Shown here: positions 1-8,999 of the stretch, one piece after another
Layout: each line of letters opens with the position of its first letter
How positions within the stretch are numbered: the stretch's first letter is position 1
Program-made: the position numbers and the translations under genes
The notes under the pieces: model-generated
Databases searched by the model: none
Seen by the model: the letters and a program-made list of their open reading frames with translations, nothing else
What the model was told of the DNA's origin: nothing
Assembly: GCF_000192475.1 (NCBI RefSeq)
Contig: NZ_AEYW01000018.1
Coordinates: forward strand, 62,001 to 126,000
Direction of reading: 5' to 3'
Length of the DNA stretch: 64,000 nucleotides
Origin: Ruegeria conchae
GTDB taxonomy: Bacteria > Pseudomonadota > Alphaproteobacteria > Rhodobacterales > Rhodobacteraceae

Positions 1-1
1 G

Positions 2-2380
2 CTGAACAACTTCATCCCCGACTATGGCCGCATCACTGCCTATCGCTCGGCTACCGGCATGGGCATCCGTCTGGACGGCGGCACCGCTTATGCGGGCGGG
101 GTGATCACGCGGTTTTACGATTCATTGCTGACTAAGGTCACCGCCTGGGCGCCTACCCCCGAGAAAGCGATCGCCCGGATGGACCGCGCCCTGCGCGAAT
201 TCCGGGTGCGTGGCGTTTCCACCAACATCGCTTTTGTCGAGAACCTGCTGAAGCACCCAACCTTCCTGTCGAATGAATACACGACAAAGTTCATCGATGA
301 GACACCGGATCTGTTTCAGTTCAAGAAGCGTCGCGACCGCGGCACCAAGGTTCTGAACTATATCGCGGACATCACCGTGAACGGGCATCCCGAAACCAAG
401 GATCGCCCCGAACCACGCGCCGACCTGAAAGAGGCCAAGCCCCCCGCGCCCAAGGCCGAGCCCCAAATGGGCACACGCAACCTGCTGGAGCAAAAAGGCC
501 CGCAGGCAGTTGCCGACTGGATGAAGGCGCAGCGGCAACTGCTGATCACTGACACCACCATGCGTGACGGGCACCAGTCCCTGCTGGCCACCCGGATGCG
601 CTCGATCGACATGATCAAGGTAGCGCCAAGTTATGCGGCGAACCTCCCCCAGTTGTTCAGCGTTGAATGTTGGGGTGGCGCGACTTTTGATGTGGCCTAT
701 CGCTTTCTGCAGGAATGCCCGTGGCAGCGTCTGCGCGACCTGCGCGAGGCAATGCCGAACCTGATGACCCAGATGTTGCTGCGTGGCGCAAACGGGGTTG
801 GCTATACAAACTATCCCGACAATGTGGTGCAGGAGTTCGTGCGGCAAGCCTCGCAGAATATCGACGTGTTCCGCGTTTTCGACTCGCTGAACTGGGTCGA
901 GAACATGCGCGTCGCCATGGATGCAGTGATCGAGAACGGTAAGATCTGTGAAGGTACAGTCTGTTATACCGGCGATATCCTCGACCCGGATCGCGCCAAG
1001 TATGACCTGAAATATTATGTCGGTATGGCAAAAGAGCTGCGAGATGCGGGCGCGCATGTTCTTGGCCTGAAAGACATGGCGGGCTTGTTGAAACCAGCCT
1101 CGGCACGCATTTTGATCCGCGCGCTTAAGGAAGAGGTCGGCCTGCCGATCCACTTCCACACCCACGATACGGCCGGTATCGCCAGCGCCACTATTCTGGC
1201 GGCCTCTGAGGCGGGCGTGGACGCGGTGGATTGCGCGATGGACAGCTTCTCCGGCAACACCAGCCAAGCAACATTGGGCACCGTGGTCGAAGCACTGCGT
1301 CATACCGAACGTGACACCGGGCTGGACATCAAGGCCATCCGCGAGATCAGCGACTATTTTGAGGCCGTCCGTGGCCAATACGCGGCCTTCGAATCCAGCC
1401 TGCAGGCCCCGGCCTCCGAGGTCTATCTGCACGAGATGCCCGGCGGTCAGTTTACCAACCTAAAGGCACAGGCGCGTTCGCTGGGTCTAGAGGAGCGTTG
1501 GCACGAGGTCGCCCAGATGTACGCCGATGTGAACCAGATGTTCGGTGATATCGTCAAGGTGACACCGTCGTCCAAAGTGGTCGGCGACATGGCGCTGATG
1601 ATGGTAAGCCAGAACATGACACGCGAACAAGTCGAAGACCCTGACACCGACGTCGCCTTCCCCGACTCGGTCGTGGACATGATGCGCGGCAATCTGGGTC
1701 AACCTCCGGGCGGGTTCCCTAACACGATCATCACCAAGGTACTAAAAGACGAAGTACCGAATACGGAACGCCCCGGCAAAAATGTCGAAGCCGTCGATCT
1801 GGAAGCCACCCGCGCCGATCTGTCCAAACAGCTTGAGGGCAAAGAGGTCGATGACGAGGACCTGAACGGCTATCTGATGTATCCCAAGGTGTTCCTGGAT
1901 TACATGGGCCGCCACCGGACCTATGGCCCGGTCCGTACCCTGCCCACGCGCACCTTCTTCTACGGCATGGAACCCGGCGAAGAAATTACTGCCGAGATTG
2001 ACCCAGGCAAAACGCTAGAAATTCGCTGTCAGGCCATCGGCGAGACCGACGAAAACGGCGAAGTGCGCGTGTTCTTTGAACTCAATGGCCAGCCACGTGT
2101 GATCCGCGTGCCGAACCGGATGGTCAAAGCCACTACCGCGCAGCGGCCCAAAGCCGAAGTTGGGAATCCCGACCATATTGGCGCGCCCATGCCGGGCGTT
2201 GTGGCCACCGTTGCCGTCTCGGCAGGTCAAGAAGTACACGAAGGCGATCTGCTGCTGACCATCGAAGCGATGAAGATGGAAACCGGCATCCACGCCGAGC
2301 GAGACGCAACGGTCAAGGCCGTCCACGTCCAACCTGGCGGCCAGATTGACGCCAAGGACCTGCTGGTCGAACTGGAATAA
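2..2380 (+). CDS. pyc: Pyruvate carboxylase, 5' end outside window
   Basis: Carboxylates pyruvate to oxaloacetate with ATP and bicarbonate, an anaplerotic cytosolic reaction. The open frame runs through the left edge without a start, so the N-terminal ATP-grasp part is missing; about 792 residues are visible of the usual ~1,145. Seen in order: the end of the biotin-carboxylase domain (fragment residues 1-110), the carboxyltransferase TIM barrel starting at DTTMRDGHQS near residue 180, the conserved carboxylase domain, and a C-terminal biotinyl domain with EAMKMETG, whose lysine is at about base 2273 and takes biotin. The single-chain arrangement of carboxyltransferase plus biotinyl domain separates it from oxaloacetate decarboxylase subunits. 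A strong terminator follows at 2407. Confidence 0.97.
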   Translation: MNNFIPDYGRITAYRSATGMGIRLDGGTAYAGGVITRFYDSLLTKVTAWAPTPEKAIARMDRALREFRVRGVSTNIAFVENLLKHPTFLSNEYTTKFIDETPDLFQFKKRRDRGTKVLNYIADITVNGHPETKDRPEPRADLKEAKPPAPKAEPQMGTRNLLEQKGPQAVADWMKAQRQLLITDTTMRDGHQSLLATRMRSIDMIKVAPSYAANLPQLFSVECWGGATFDVAYRFLQECPWQRLRDLREAMPNLMTQMLLRGANGVGYTNYPDNVVQEFVRQASQNIDVFRVFDSLNWVENMRVAMDAVIENGKICEGTVCYTGDILDPDRAKYDLKYYVGMAKELRDAGAHVLGLKDMAGLLKPASARILIRALKEEVGLPIHFHTHDTAGIASATILAASEAGVDAVDCAMDSFSGNTSQATLGTVVEALRHTERDTGLDIKAIREISDYFEAVRGQYAAFESSLQAPASEVYLHEMPGGQFTNLKAQARSLGLEERWHEVAQMYADVNQMFGDIVKVTPSSKVVGDMALMMVSQNMTREQVEDPDTDVAFPDSVVDMMRGNLGQPPGGFPNTIITKVLKDEVPNTERPGKNVEAVDLEATRADLSKQLEGKEVDDEDLNGYLMYPKVFLDYMGRHRTYGPVRTLPTRTFFYGMEPGEEITAEIDPGKTLEIRCQAIGETDENGEVRVFFELNGQPRVIRVPNRMVKATTAQRPKAEVGNPDHIGAPMPGVVATVAVSAGQEVHEGDLLLTIEAMKMETGIHAERDATVKAVHVQPGGQIDAKDLLVELE

Positions 2381-2406
2381 GCCAGTTATCACATTGGGGC
2401 ATACAG

Positions 2407-2434
2407 GGCCGCGCAGTTCTCTGCGCGGCCTTTT
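2407..2434 (+). terminator. Rho-independent terminator of pyc
   Basis: A 10-bp perfect stem GGCCGCGCAG / CTGCGCGGCC around a TTCT loop is followed by TTTT. It lies 27 nt after the pyc stop codon and before the next gene. Confidence 0.85.
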
Positions 2435-2451
2435 CAATATCAGGAGCTGTC

Positions 2452-2835
2452 ATGCTGTCCATCACCCCGATCTACGCTGCACTGATTGCATTTCTGTTCA
2501 TTGCGCTCAGCGTGAACGTCATCCTGCAGCGTCGCAAAGGCAAAATCTCGGTCGGAGACCACGGCGACAAGGCCATGATCAAAGCCATGCGGACGCAGGC
2601 CAATTGTGCCGAATATGCACCTTTCGCATTGCTGCTGATCGCCATGGTTGAGTTGCAGGGCGCTGAAGCATGGCTTGTTAATCTGCTGGGTCTGCTGTTG
2701 CTGGCTGGGCGTCTGTCGCACGCCTACGGTTTCGGAAAGACGCCACAAACAATCATCTTGCGACAGATCGGAATGTTACTGACATTCTTGGCGATTTTAG
2801 TCGCGGCCAGCGCGGGTCTTATTCTGGCGCTTTGA
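2452..2835 (+). CDS. MAPEG family membrane protein
   Basis: A 127-residue protein with four hydrophobic segments, typical of the MAPEG superfamily (membrane-associated proteins in eicosanoid and glutathione metabolism). The second segment region carries the R-x-N/E-like stretch MRTQANCAEYAPFALLL, matching the family pattern of a conserved Arg, Asn and Glu that line the glutathione site. Bacterial members are inner-membrane proteins of mostly unknown substrate. An AGGAG-type ribosome site (tcaggagctgtc) precedes the ATG. It stands alone after the pyc terminator. The family call is confident; a glutathione transferase role is only inferred from the family. Confidence 0.85.
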   Translation: MLSITPIYAALIAFLFIALSVNVILQRRKGKISVGDHGDKAMIKAMRTQANCAEYAPFALLLIAMVELQGAEAWLVNLLGLLLLAGRLSHAYGFGKTPQTIILRQIGMLLTFLAILVAASAGLILAL

Positions 2836-2850
2836 AGCACCTGATCGCTG

Positions 2851-3006
2851 CTATCCGATAGGATCGTGCCAACCAGGCTGAGCGCCGCTAAATCGGTGCG
2901 AGACTTCGGATCCCATGCGCTCGCTGTCAAATTTCGAAACCATGATCACTAGAATGATCATGACACCCAACGCTATGGCTTTCAAATCTGAGACATCGAT
3001 CATCAT
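2851..3006 (-). CDS. Putative 51-residue single-pass membrane protein
   Basis: A short frame with a good ribosome site (gggaagg, 4 nt before the start) and tandem ATG codons (M1, M2). Residues 8-24 form one transmembrane helix (IALGVMIILVIMVS). The rest is a polar tail ending GWHDPIG. It is convergent with the MAPEG gene and fills most of an otherwise empty 317-bp stretch before the tRNAs. I do not recognise the family. The amino-acid make-up and ribosome site favour a real gene, but without conservation data it stays tentative. Confidence 0.45.
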   Translation of the reverse strand: MMIDVSDLKAIALGVMIILVIMVSKFDSERMGSEVSHRFSGAQPGWHDPIG

Positions 3007-3152
3007 AACACCTTCCCGCGCAGCTTATTTTGCTTTCCATTTGCTCTTGAACGCGTGAGGGGCAAGCATTCCGTCGAAATAATTTTCCAACGGCCCCATT
3101 TTCCTCTTGCAGCCACGTGTGGGAATTAATACATCCCTCCTCACTCAACGGC

Positions 3153-3227
3153 GCGGGCGTAGCTCAGGGGTAGAGCATAACCTTGCCAAGGTTAGGGTCG
3201 GGCGTTCGAATCGCCTCGCCCGCTCCA
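3153..3227 (+). tRNA. tRNA-Gly(GCC), copy 1
   Basis: Cloverleaf visible by eye: acceptor GCGGGCG pairs with CGCCCGC, D arm GCTC-AGGGGTA-GAGC, anticodon stem AACCT/AGGTT with loop containing GCC, T arm with GTTCGAATC, discriminator T and encoded CCA. It is identical to the second copy 34 bp downstream. Confidence 0.97.
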
Positions 3228-3261
3228 TTGAGAGGTCTTCGGACCGACATAAGTATCTGAT

Positions 3262-3336
3262 GCGGGCGTAGCTCAGGGGTAGAGCATAACCTTGCCAAGG
3301 TTAGGGTCGGGCGTTCGAATCGCCTCGCCCGCTCCA
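3262..3336 (+). tRNA. tRNA-Gly(GCC), copy 2
   Basis: Base-for-base repeat of the upstream tRNA-Gly over all 75 positions including the encoded CCA, with anticodon GCC. The two copies are separated by 34 bp of unrelated sequence and are probably cotranscribed. Confidence 0.97.
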
Positions 3337-3448
3337 GATACCAGACCTTCAACACCAGTTTGAATGTGGTGCTTTACGGAACACGTTACTGTTTTGACAT
3401 CGCATTGGCTTCCATCCAACAGTTGCCAAATCAGGCGCGGAGGTTGGA

Positions 3449-4666
3449 TTGACCAGACGATACAGTTTTCCTGACGGGCATTGGGATTGGCCCGTCAAAT
3501 TGACTCATCACCACGCCGTCCGTGCCGGGGACATGATTTTCACTGGCGGGCAAGTCGATCTGGATGCGCAAGGCAATGTGCGCAACATTGGCGATCTGAC
3601 AGCGCAATGCAGAAACTCTATGGCCTATATGGCCAACCTGTTCTCTGATTTGGGTGTCGATTTCGATGATCTGGTGCGCGTGGTCGTCTATTACGTAGGG
3701 GATGCGAATGACGAAGGCCATTTACTGGAGCTTCTAAGCCAGATCATTGGCGACACGGCCCGCCCCGTGATCAGCATGATCAACATGCCAGAGCTATGTT
3801 ATCCGGACATGCTCACAGAAATCGAAGGCGTTGCCATGCGGCGTCCAGACGATGCCAGAACACCAAAACAATGCCATCGACTTGAGGACATGCCGTATTT
3901 GCCAGACGGGTTTTCACATGTGGTTCGTGTCGGGGACACGGTTTTTACCAGCGAGATGTCTGCCCTGACACCACATGGAACGGTTGAGGCCCCAGACAAT
4001 ATTCCAGCGCAAACTGCCAAAAACATGGAGCGTTTGAAGCGGGCGCTGTCGACGGTCGACGCGGGCTTGCACGACATCGTCAAGCTCAACACATTTTATC
4101 AAGATGATCTACATGGCAGGAGCTGGAAGAAAGCCGCAAGTCTAAGAGCTTCGTATTTCTCCGATCCCGGACCTGCAGCGACAGGCATACCGGTTCCCAG
4201 TTTTGCACAAGAAGGTCTGAAGACCAAAATTGCGGCAACGGCAATTTGCTCTTCGGCGACTGATGAGCCCAAAAATTTTGCCTGGCCCGACGGGCATTGG
4301 AACTGGACCACACCGCTTCCGTACAAACACGGTAACAGGTGTGGCAATGTCATCCACATTGGTGGGCAGGTCGCCCTGGATAATCAGGCGCAAGTCCTTC
4401 AGCCCGGAGATATGGTCGCGCAAACCAAGATCGCAATGAAAAACCTATCCAAAGTTCTAGCCGAGTTTGGTGCGACACTGGATGACGTCGTAAAAGTAAC
4501 GACCTTCTATCAGGGTAATGCTTCAGCAGAAGCATTGCATGAAAACCTTCTGATACGCTCGAATTCTTACACGGCGCCGGGGCCTGCTACGACGGGTATC
4601 CCGATTCCCGCGCTTTTCTATGAAGGCATGGTGATCGAAATCGAAGCGATCGCAATTTTGGATTAA
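3449..4666 (+). CDS. Three tandem RidA (YjgF/YER057c/UK114) domains
   Basis: A 405-residue protein made of three RidA-fold units: about residues 5-130, 148-270 and 276-405. RidA proteins are normally ~130 residues and hydrolyse reactive enamine/imine intermediates as homotrimers. Unit 1 starts FPDGHWDW and unit 3 starts WPDGHWNW, showing duplication. Unit 1 keeps the catalytic-type arginine (R105, in DTARPVISM); units 2 and 3 have GPAATGIPVP and GPATTGIPIP at the same place, without the arginine. The start chosen is TTG at 3449, because a strong GGAGG lies 5 nt before it and no ATG fits. No operon partner is visible. A built-in trimer with one retained arginine site is my inference. Confidence 0.85.
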   Translation: MTRRYSFPDGHWDWPVKLTHHHAVRAGDMIFTGGQVDLDAQGNVRNIGDLTAQCRNSMAYMANLFSDLGVDFDDLVRVVVYYVGDANDEGHLLELLSQIIGDTARPVISMINMPELCYPDMLTEIEGVAMRRPDDARTPKQCHRLEDMPYLPDGFSHVVRVGDTVFTSEMSALTPHGTVEAPDNIPAQTAKNMERLKRALSTVDAGLHDIVKLNTFYQDDLHGRSWKKAASLRASYFSDPGPAATGIPVPSFAQEGLKTKIAATAICSSATDEPKNFAWPDGHWNWTTPLPYKHGNRCGNVIHIGGQVALDNQAQVLQPGDMVAQTKIAMKNLSKVLAEFGATLDDVVKVTTFYQGNASAEALHENLLIRSNSYTAPGPATTGIPIPALFYEGMVIEIEAIAILD

Positions 4667-4772
4667 GCAGTACCGCTCTGGACACGCGCGCTCGCCGAGC
4701 CAGCAAGGGTCTGGTTCTTTTCGGCGGGCTGGGCCACTCTGACCAATACAGCCATAAAACAGGGACCTGACC

Positions 4773-5639
4773 ATGCCGCGCTATGACATACGCCCTCTCA
4801 CCGAAGCCGAGGTTCAGCACGGCGTGGATTGGGCCAGGCACGAAGGTTGGCACCCGGGTGTGCATGATGCCGAGTGCTTTCGCCCGACAGACCCTGATGG
4901 GTTTCTGGTGGGTTTCTGGATGGCGAGATGATCTCATCTGTTTCGGCAGTGAATTACGACGACAGATTTTCTTTTTTTGAGGTTCTACATCGTAAAGCCC
5001 GAGCTCAGGCACCACGGCCACGGGCTTGAAATCGCACAGCATGCGCTGAGCCATTGTACGGGCTGAAACATGGGCCTGGATGGCGTGGTCAAACAGCAGG
5101 ATAACTATTTTAAGTCTGGCTTTTCTTTTGCTTATAACAACAATCGTTTCGCAGGGACAAAACACCAGATTCTGGCAAAGCTAGAGGCTGAGCCGAACAG
5201 CCATATATCGGATCTGAAACAAGCGTCTGATTAATTGAAGGTATATGATCGCGCTCTGTTCCCCGCACCACGCGATCTGTTTCTGGAAAGCTGGCTTGGT
5301 GCTTTCAGCCACGTTTCAAAGCTTTATACCGAGAACGGCAGGACCAGGGACTATGCAACACAGCGCCCTTGTCTAACTGGTTATAAGATCGGCCCCCTAT
5401 TTGCGGACACTGCAGAAATCGCGAGGGCGTTGCTGGCCGCTGTTCTCCCGTCGATTCCCGAGGTTCATAACGCACACGAAGTGTTCATCGATATGCCACA
5501 GCCAAATGTATCGGCGTTCGCGTTGGCCGAAGAGCTTGGGCTGGAGAAGGTCTTTGAGACCGCGCGGATGTATTCCGACCACGAACCCGAGATTGACCTG
5601 AACCGGGTCTTCGGCGTGTCGACGTTTGAACTGGGCTAA
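4773..5639 (+). pseudogene. GNAT acetyltransferase pseudogene
   Basis: Reading across three frames recovers one protein: MPRYDIRPLTEAEV... then, after a frameshift near 4918, a stretch with MISSVSAVNYDDRFSFFE, then, after another shift near 4980, FYIVKPELRHHGHG, an in-frame TGA near 5065, GLDGVVKQQDNYF, an in-frame TAA at 5231, and an intact last part to 5639. That is a GCN5-type N-acetyltransferase with the extra C-terminal half (~290 residues in all). At least two frameshifts and two stop codons make it inactive. Small open pieces inside it are remnants, not genes. Its stop overlaps the convergent Lrp-type gene. Confidence 0.85.
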
Positions 5640-5875
5640 AAAGCCTTAAACGTCATCGTGGTCAGCGAGCGTTCGATATTGGGAATCACCAGCAGGTTTT
5701 CGTTGATGTAATGGCCCACATCATCGGTTTCAGGGATGTAGAGCTTCAGCAAAAGGTCATATTCGCCGCTGGTGGAATACAGCTCCGAGTGGATTTCGCG
5801 GAGGGCAATCTCTTCGGCTACCTTGTAGGTGGTGCCGGGTTTACAGCGGATCTGGATGAAAACGCAGGTGGACAT
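5636..5875 (-). CDS. Stand-alone Lrp/AsnC ligand-binding (RAM) domain protein
   Basis: A 79-residue protein beginning [20 protein letters not shown] and covering only the beta-alpha-beta-beta-alpha-beta effector-binding domain of Lrp/AsnC regulators; the DNA-binding helix-turn-helix is absent. Such free RAM domains assemble with each other or with full-length Lrp proteins and sense amino acids. The ATG at 5875 was chosen over an upstream one because the family begins here and the extra residues are arginine-rich and unlike protein. It overlaps the end of the GNAT pseudogene by 3 nt, tail to tail. Confidence 0.85.
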   Translation of the reverse strand: MSTCVFIQIRCKPGTTYKVAEEIALREIHSELYSTSGEYDLLLKLYIPETDDVGHYINENLLVIPNIERSLTTMTFKAF

Positions 5876-6029
5876 GGGCCGGGCCTTGTTGGTTCGTGTT
5901 GACCGCAGGCTGGCACGGGCCGCGCCCGGGTGCAATCCCCTGCAACAGTTTGCACCGAAGGCTCAAAGCGGTCTGGATAGGTCGTTCATCCGGGTCTATA
6001 AGCGCCCCAGAAGAAAAAGGAATTCGCCC

Positions 6030-6617
6030 ATGCGCAGCGCTAAGATCAGCCGTCAGACCGCCGAGACCGAAATCTCGGTCGAGGTCAATCTGGACGGCAC
6101 AGGCCAGTATGACAACCAGACTGGTGTTGGGTTCTTTGACCACATGCTGGATCAATTGGCGCGGCATTCGCTGATCGACATGACGATCAGCGCCAAGGGT
6201 GATTACCACATCGACGACCACCACACGGTCGAGGATACCGGGATTGCTCTGGGTCAGGCGCTGACACAGGCCTTGGGCGATAAGAAGGGAATCCGACGCT
6301 ATGGCGAATGCCACCTGCCCATGGATGATGCACAGGTGCGCTGTGCGCTGGACCTGTCCGCCCGCCCTTTCCTGATCTGGAATGTGGACCTGCCGACACC
6401 CAAAATCGGTACGTTCGATACAGAGTTGGTGCGCGAGTTCTTTCAAGCGCTCAGTACACATGGCGGCATAACCCTGCATGTCGACCAATTACACGGCTTC
6501 AACAGCCACCATATTGCCGAGGCCGCCTTCAAGGCAGTCGCCCGCGCTCTGCGTTTGGCGGTCGAGACCGATCCGTGCAAGGCGGATGCGATTCCCTCGA
6601 CCAAGGGCACGCTGTAG
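6030..6617 (+). CDS. hisB: Imidazoleglycerol-phosphate dehydratase
   Basis: Dehydrates imidazole glycerol phosphate to imidazole acetol phosphate, step 6-7 of histidine biosynthesis; cytosolic, manganese-dependent. The 195-residue length is normal for the monofunctional enzyme (no phosphatase domain). The two metal-binding repeats are clear: GFFDHMLDQ with [10 protein letters not shown] in the first half and [14 protein letters not shown] in the second. The ATG at 6030 has AAGGA seven bases upstream; an open frame extends further upstream but is not protein-like. It is directly followed by hisH with no spacer. Confidence 0.97.
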   Translation: MRSAKISRQTAETEISVEVNLDGTGQYDNQTGVGFFDHMLDQLARHSLIDMTISAKGDYHIDDHHTVEDTGIALGQALTQALGDKKGIRRYGECHLPMDDAQVRCALDLSARPFLIWNVDLPTPKIGTFDTELVREFFQALSTHGGITLHVDQLHGFNSHHIAEAAFKAVARALRLAVETDPCKADAIPSTKGTL

Positions 6618-7256
6618 ATGCTGACAGCCATCATTGACTACGAGAGCGGTAACCTGCACTCGGCAGAGAAGGCGTTTCAACGCATGGCGCGCGAGTTGGA
6701 TGCTGGCGAAGTCGTCGTGACCTCGGACGCTGACGTTGTTGCGAGGGCGGATCGATTGGTCCTACCGGGAGATGGAGCCTTTCCGGCTTGCGCCACCGAG
6801 TTGCGCGGCCACAAGGGTATCTATGACGCGATGATCGAGGCGGTGGAACAGAAGGGCCGCCCGTTTCTGGGCATCTGCGTTGGTATGCAGCTGATGGCGA
6901 CCAAGGGGCACGAATACTCCGAGACCAACGGTCTGGGTTGGGTTGCCGGTGATGTCGTGAAGATCGAACCCTCGGACAGTACCCTGAAGGTTCCGCATAT
7001 GGGCTGGAACGATCTGGTTTTGGAAAGCGACCACCCGGTTTTTGACGGGGTGAAATCAGGTGATCACACCTATTTTGTCCACTCCTACCACTTTCGGGTG
7101 ACCGATCCGGTCCAAAGATTGGCATATGTGAATTATGGGCAAGAGGTCACGGCCGTGATTGGCCGTGACACCATGGTCGGGATGCAGTTTCACCCTGAGA
7201 AAAGCCAGGACGTTGGCCTGCGCATGATCGGGAATTTCCTGACCTGGACTCCGTGA
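6618..7256 (+). CDS. hisH: Imidazole glycerol phosphate synthase, glutaminase subunit
   Basis: Releases ammonia from glutamine and channels it to HisF for ring closure to imidazole glycerol phosphate and AICAR. A class I amidotransferase of 212 residues: the nucleophile cysteine lies in FLGICVGMQ and the His-Glu pair in FHPEKSQD near the C terminus. The ATG starts immediately after the hisB stop, so translation is coupled. Its partner hisF lies 2.3 kb downstream on the same strand. Confidence 0.97.
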   Translation: MLTAIIDYESGNLHSAEKAFQRMARELDAGEVVVTSDADVVARADRLVLPGDGAFPACATELRGHKGIYDAMIEAVEQKGRPFLGICVGMQLMATKGHEYSETNGLGWVAGDVVKIEPSDSTLKVPHMGWNDLVLESDHPVFDGVKSGDHTYFVHSYHFRVTDPVQRLAYVNYGQEVTAVIGRDTMVGMQFHPEKSQDVGLRMIGNFLTWTP

Positions 7257-7260
7257 TCGG

Positions 7261-7662
7261 TTATTGAACTCGGGTCCAATCCTGTCCACGACAGATCAAC
7301 CCGCCCGCAACGCAGCCTTTCACCGTCAGTTTGTTCTGCCCGTTCAGCGACATTTTTGAGTTGTAGGTCTTATCGCGATCCGGTGCCCAGATTTTGCCGC
7401 CGCTATAGGCACCGGCACCATCTGGCACCATGTCCCAGATGATCTGCTTCCCAAGGTTCTCGTATTCCAGTTGCTGATTGCCTTCAGCGTCAAACGCACT
7501 GTCGATGGTACCGCAAATGGCACTGCCGCATTCGGAAATCGTCACATGCAGATAACCGCCCGTATCTCCTGGGGCAGTCTTCCACAAACCGTCCACCGGA
7601 TCGGCGGCAAAGGCGGTTGTGGCCATCGCAGCGAATATAGCTGCAAGAGTGTATGTCTTCAT
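7261..7662 (-). CDS. DUF2147 secreted protein
   Basis: A 133-residue protein with a clear Sec signal peptide (MKTYTLAAIFAAMATTAFA, cleavage before ADPVDGLWKT). The rest matches DUF2147: a GLWKT start, paired cysteines in ISECGSAICGTI, and a late GCVAGGLICRGQDWTRV. Members are small periplasmic beta-rich proteins of unknown function. The start at 7662 gives the signal peptide directly. It sits on the opposite strand between hisH and hisA, so the his genes are not one simple transcript here. Confidence 0.85.
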   Translation of the reverse strand: MKTYTLAAIFAAMATTAFAADPVDGLWKTAPGDTGGYLHVTISECGSAICGTIDSAFDAEGNQQLEYENLGKQIIWDMVPDGAGAYSGGKIWAPDRDKTYNSKMSLNGQNKLTVKGCVAGGLICRGQDWTRVQ

Positions 7663-7795
7663 TGTTGTCTCCCTGTTTTGCAGACAGTCTGACCTGCCGG
7701 TCTGTACCCCGCAAGATTGACTTTGCGTCGCGTTGCGCCCCTGCCCCGCCTGTGCGATATCCCGCGCGTGTAACAAAGATATAGGGCCGCCTGAC

Positions 7796-8518
7796 ATGAT
7801 CCTCTACCCCGCTATCGACCTCAAAGACGGCAATGCTGTGCGCTTGCTGCGCGGTGAAATGGACAAGGCGACGGTCTTTAATGAAGACCCCGCCGCGCAA
7901 GCCCGCGCCTTTGTAGAAGCTGGCTGTGAATGGCTGCACCTGGTTGACTTGAACGGTGCTTTTGCCGGTGAGCCGGTAAACGCAGCCCCGGTTGAAGCTA
8001 TTCTGAGGGAGTGCAATGTTCCAGCTCAGTTAGGTGGCGGCATTCGTGACATGGCAACAATCGAGGCCTGGATCGAGAAAGGCCTGGCGCGAGTGATTCT
8101 GGGCACTATCGCGGTCGAGAACCCCGATCTGGTGCGCGACGCAGCCAAAGCCTTTCCGGGTAAGGTCGCTGTCGGGATCGATGCGCGTAACGGCATGGTT
8201 GCCACCAAAGGATGGGCCGAGGAAACCAACGTTCAGGTCACCGATCTGGCACGCAGTTTCGAAGACGCCGGGGTCGCTGCAATCATCTACACTGACATCA
8301 ATCGGGATGGTGCGATGCAGGGACCAAATATCGAAGCCACTGCTGACTTAGCCAAAGCTGTCGACATCCCGGTCATTGCCTCGGGTGGTGTGTCTTCTAT
8401 TTCCGACCTGATCGCCCTGCGCAATTGTGGCGCAGATTTGAATGGTGCGATCTCAGGGCGCGCGCTTTACGATGGCGCCATCGATCTGAAAGAGGCTCTG
8501 ACAACACTCAGAGAATAG
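7796..8518 (+). CDS. hisA: ProFAR isomerase
   Basis: Isomerises ProFAR to PRFAR, the Amadori step of histidine biosynthesis. A 240-residue beta/alpha barrel. The N terminus [20 protein letters not shown] contains the first catalytic aspartate (D8), the second lies in [10 protein letters not shown], and the phosphate-binding loops are [11 protein letters not shown] and [10 protein letters not shown]. The ATG at 7796 is the family start. It is paralogous to hisF further along. Confidence 0.97.
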   Translation: MILYPAIDLKDGNAVRLLRGEMDKATVFNEDPAAQARAFVEAGCEWLHLVDLNGAFAGEPVNAAPVEAILRECNVPAQLGGGIRDMATIEAWIEKGLARVILGTIAVENPDLVRDAAKAFPGKVAVGIDARNGMVATKGWAEETNVQVTDLARSFEDAGVAAIIYTDINRDGAMQGPNIEATADLAKAVDIPVIASGGVSSISDLIALRNCGADLNGAISGRALYDGAIDLKEALTTLRE

Positions 8519-8522
8519 TCCG

Positions 8523-8987
8523 ATGCTCAAATCACGCGTGAAGCGATCCGAACTGCCAACCAAGAGTCTGCTGCATAACCGGCTGGAAGATGGCGATTTT
8601 CTGGATTGTTTCAGCGTGGTTTCTGATCTTTCGCCGCGTCAGGCGGCAGAGATTATCACCAGTTTCCCTGCTTGGGCCAAAATGTTGGTTCGACTGCGCG
8701 GCATCCTGGTCGCCCCGTTTGGGCTTGATAATACAGGGCCAGAAGCAACTGATAAGGTGGGTATTTTTCCGGTTGAGCACGATGACGCGAGCGAGGTGAT
8801 CGCTGGCTTCGATGACCGTCACCTCGATTTCCGAGTGTCTGTCTTTTCCGAAGACGGTCGTATTTCCCTCGCGACCTGGGTTCATCGACACAATCTGGGT
8901 GGGCGACTATATCTGGCGATTATTTTGCCTTTCCACATCCTGATTGCGCGCAACGCGCTTGCACGGGTGAGCCGCGCAAGCGCCTGA
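8523..8987 (+). CDS. DUF2867 domain protein
   Basis: A 154-residue protein starting 4 nt after the hisA stop, so cotranscribed with it. Residues ~20-150 fit DUF2867 (a START-like fold expected; ligand unknown): WAKMLVRLRGILVAPFGL, a central KVGIFPVEHDDASEVIAGFDDRH, and a late hydrophobic stretch with PFHILIARNAL. No catalytic motif is apparent. A link to histidine synthesis is positional only. Confidence 0.75.
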   Translation: MLKSRVKRSELPTKSLLHNRLEDGDFLDCFSVVSDLSPRQAAEIITSFPAWAKMLVRLRGILVAPFGLDNTGPEATDKVGIFPVEHDDASEVIAGFDDRHLDFRVSVFSEDGRISLATWVHRHNLGGRLYLAIILPFHILIARNALARVSRASA

Positions 8988-8999
8988 CACGAAGCCATA

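Noticed and set aside
122..1432. Long open frame on the minus strand opposite pyruvate carboxylase
   Set aside because: It is a mirror of the strong pyc coding frame in high-GC DNA; its translation has no family features and no ribosome site.
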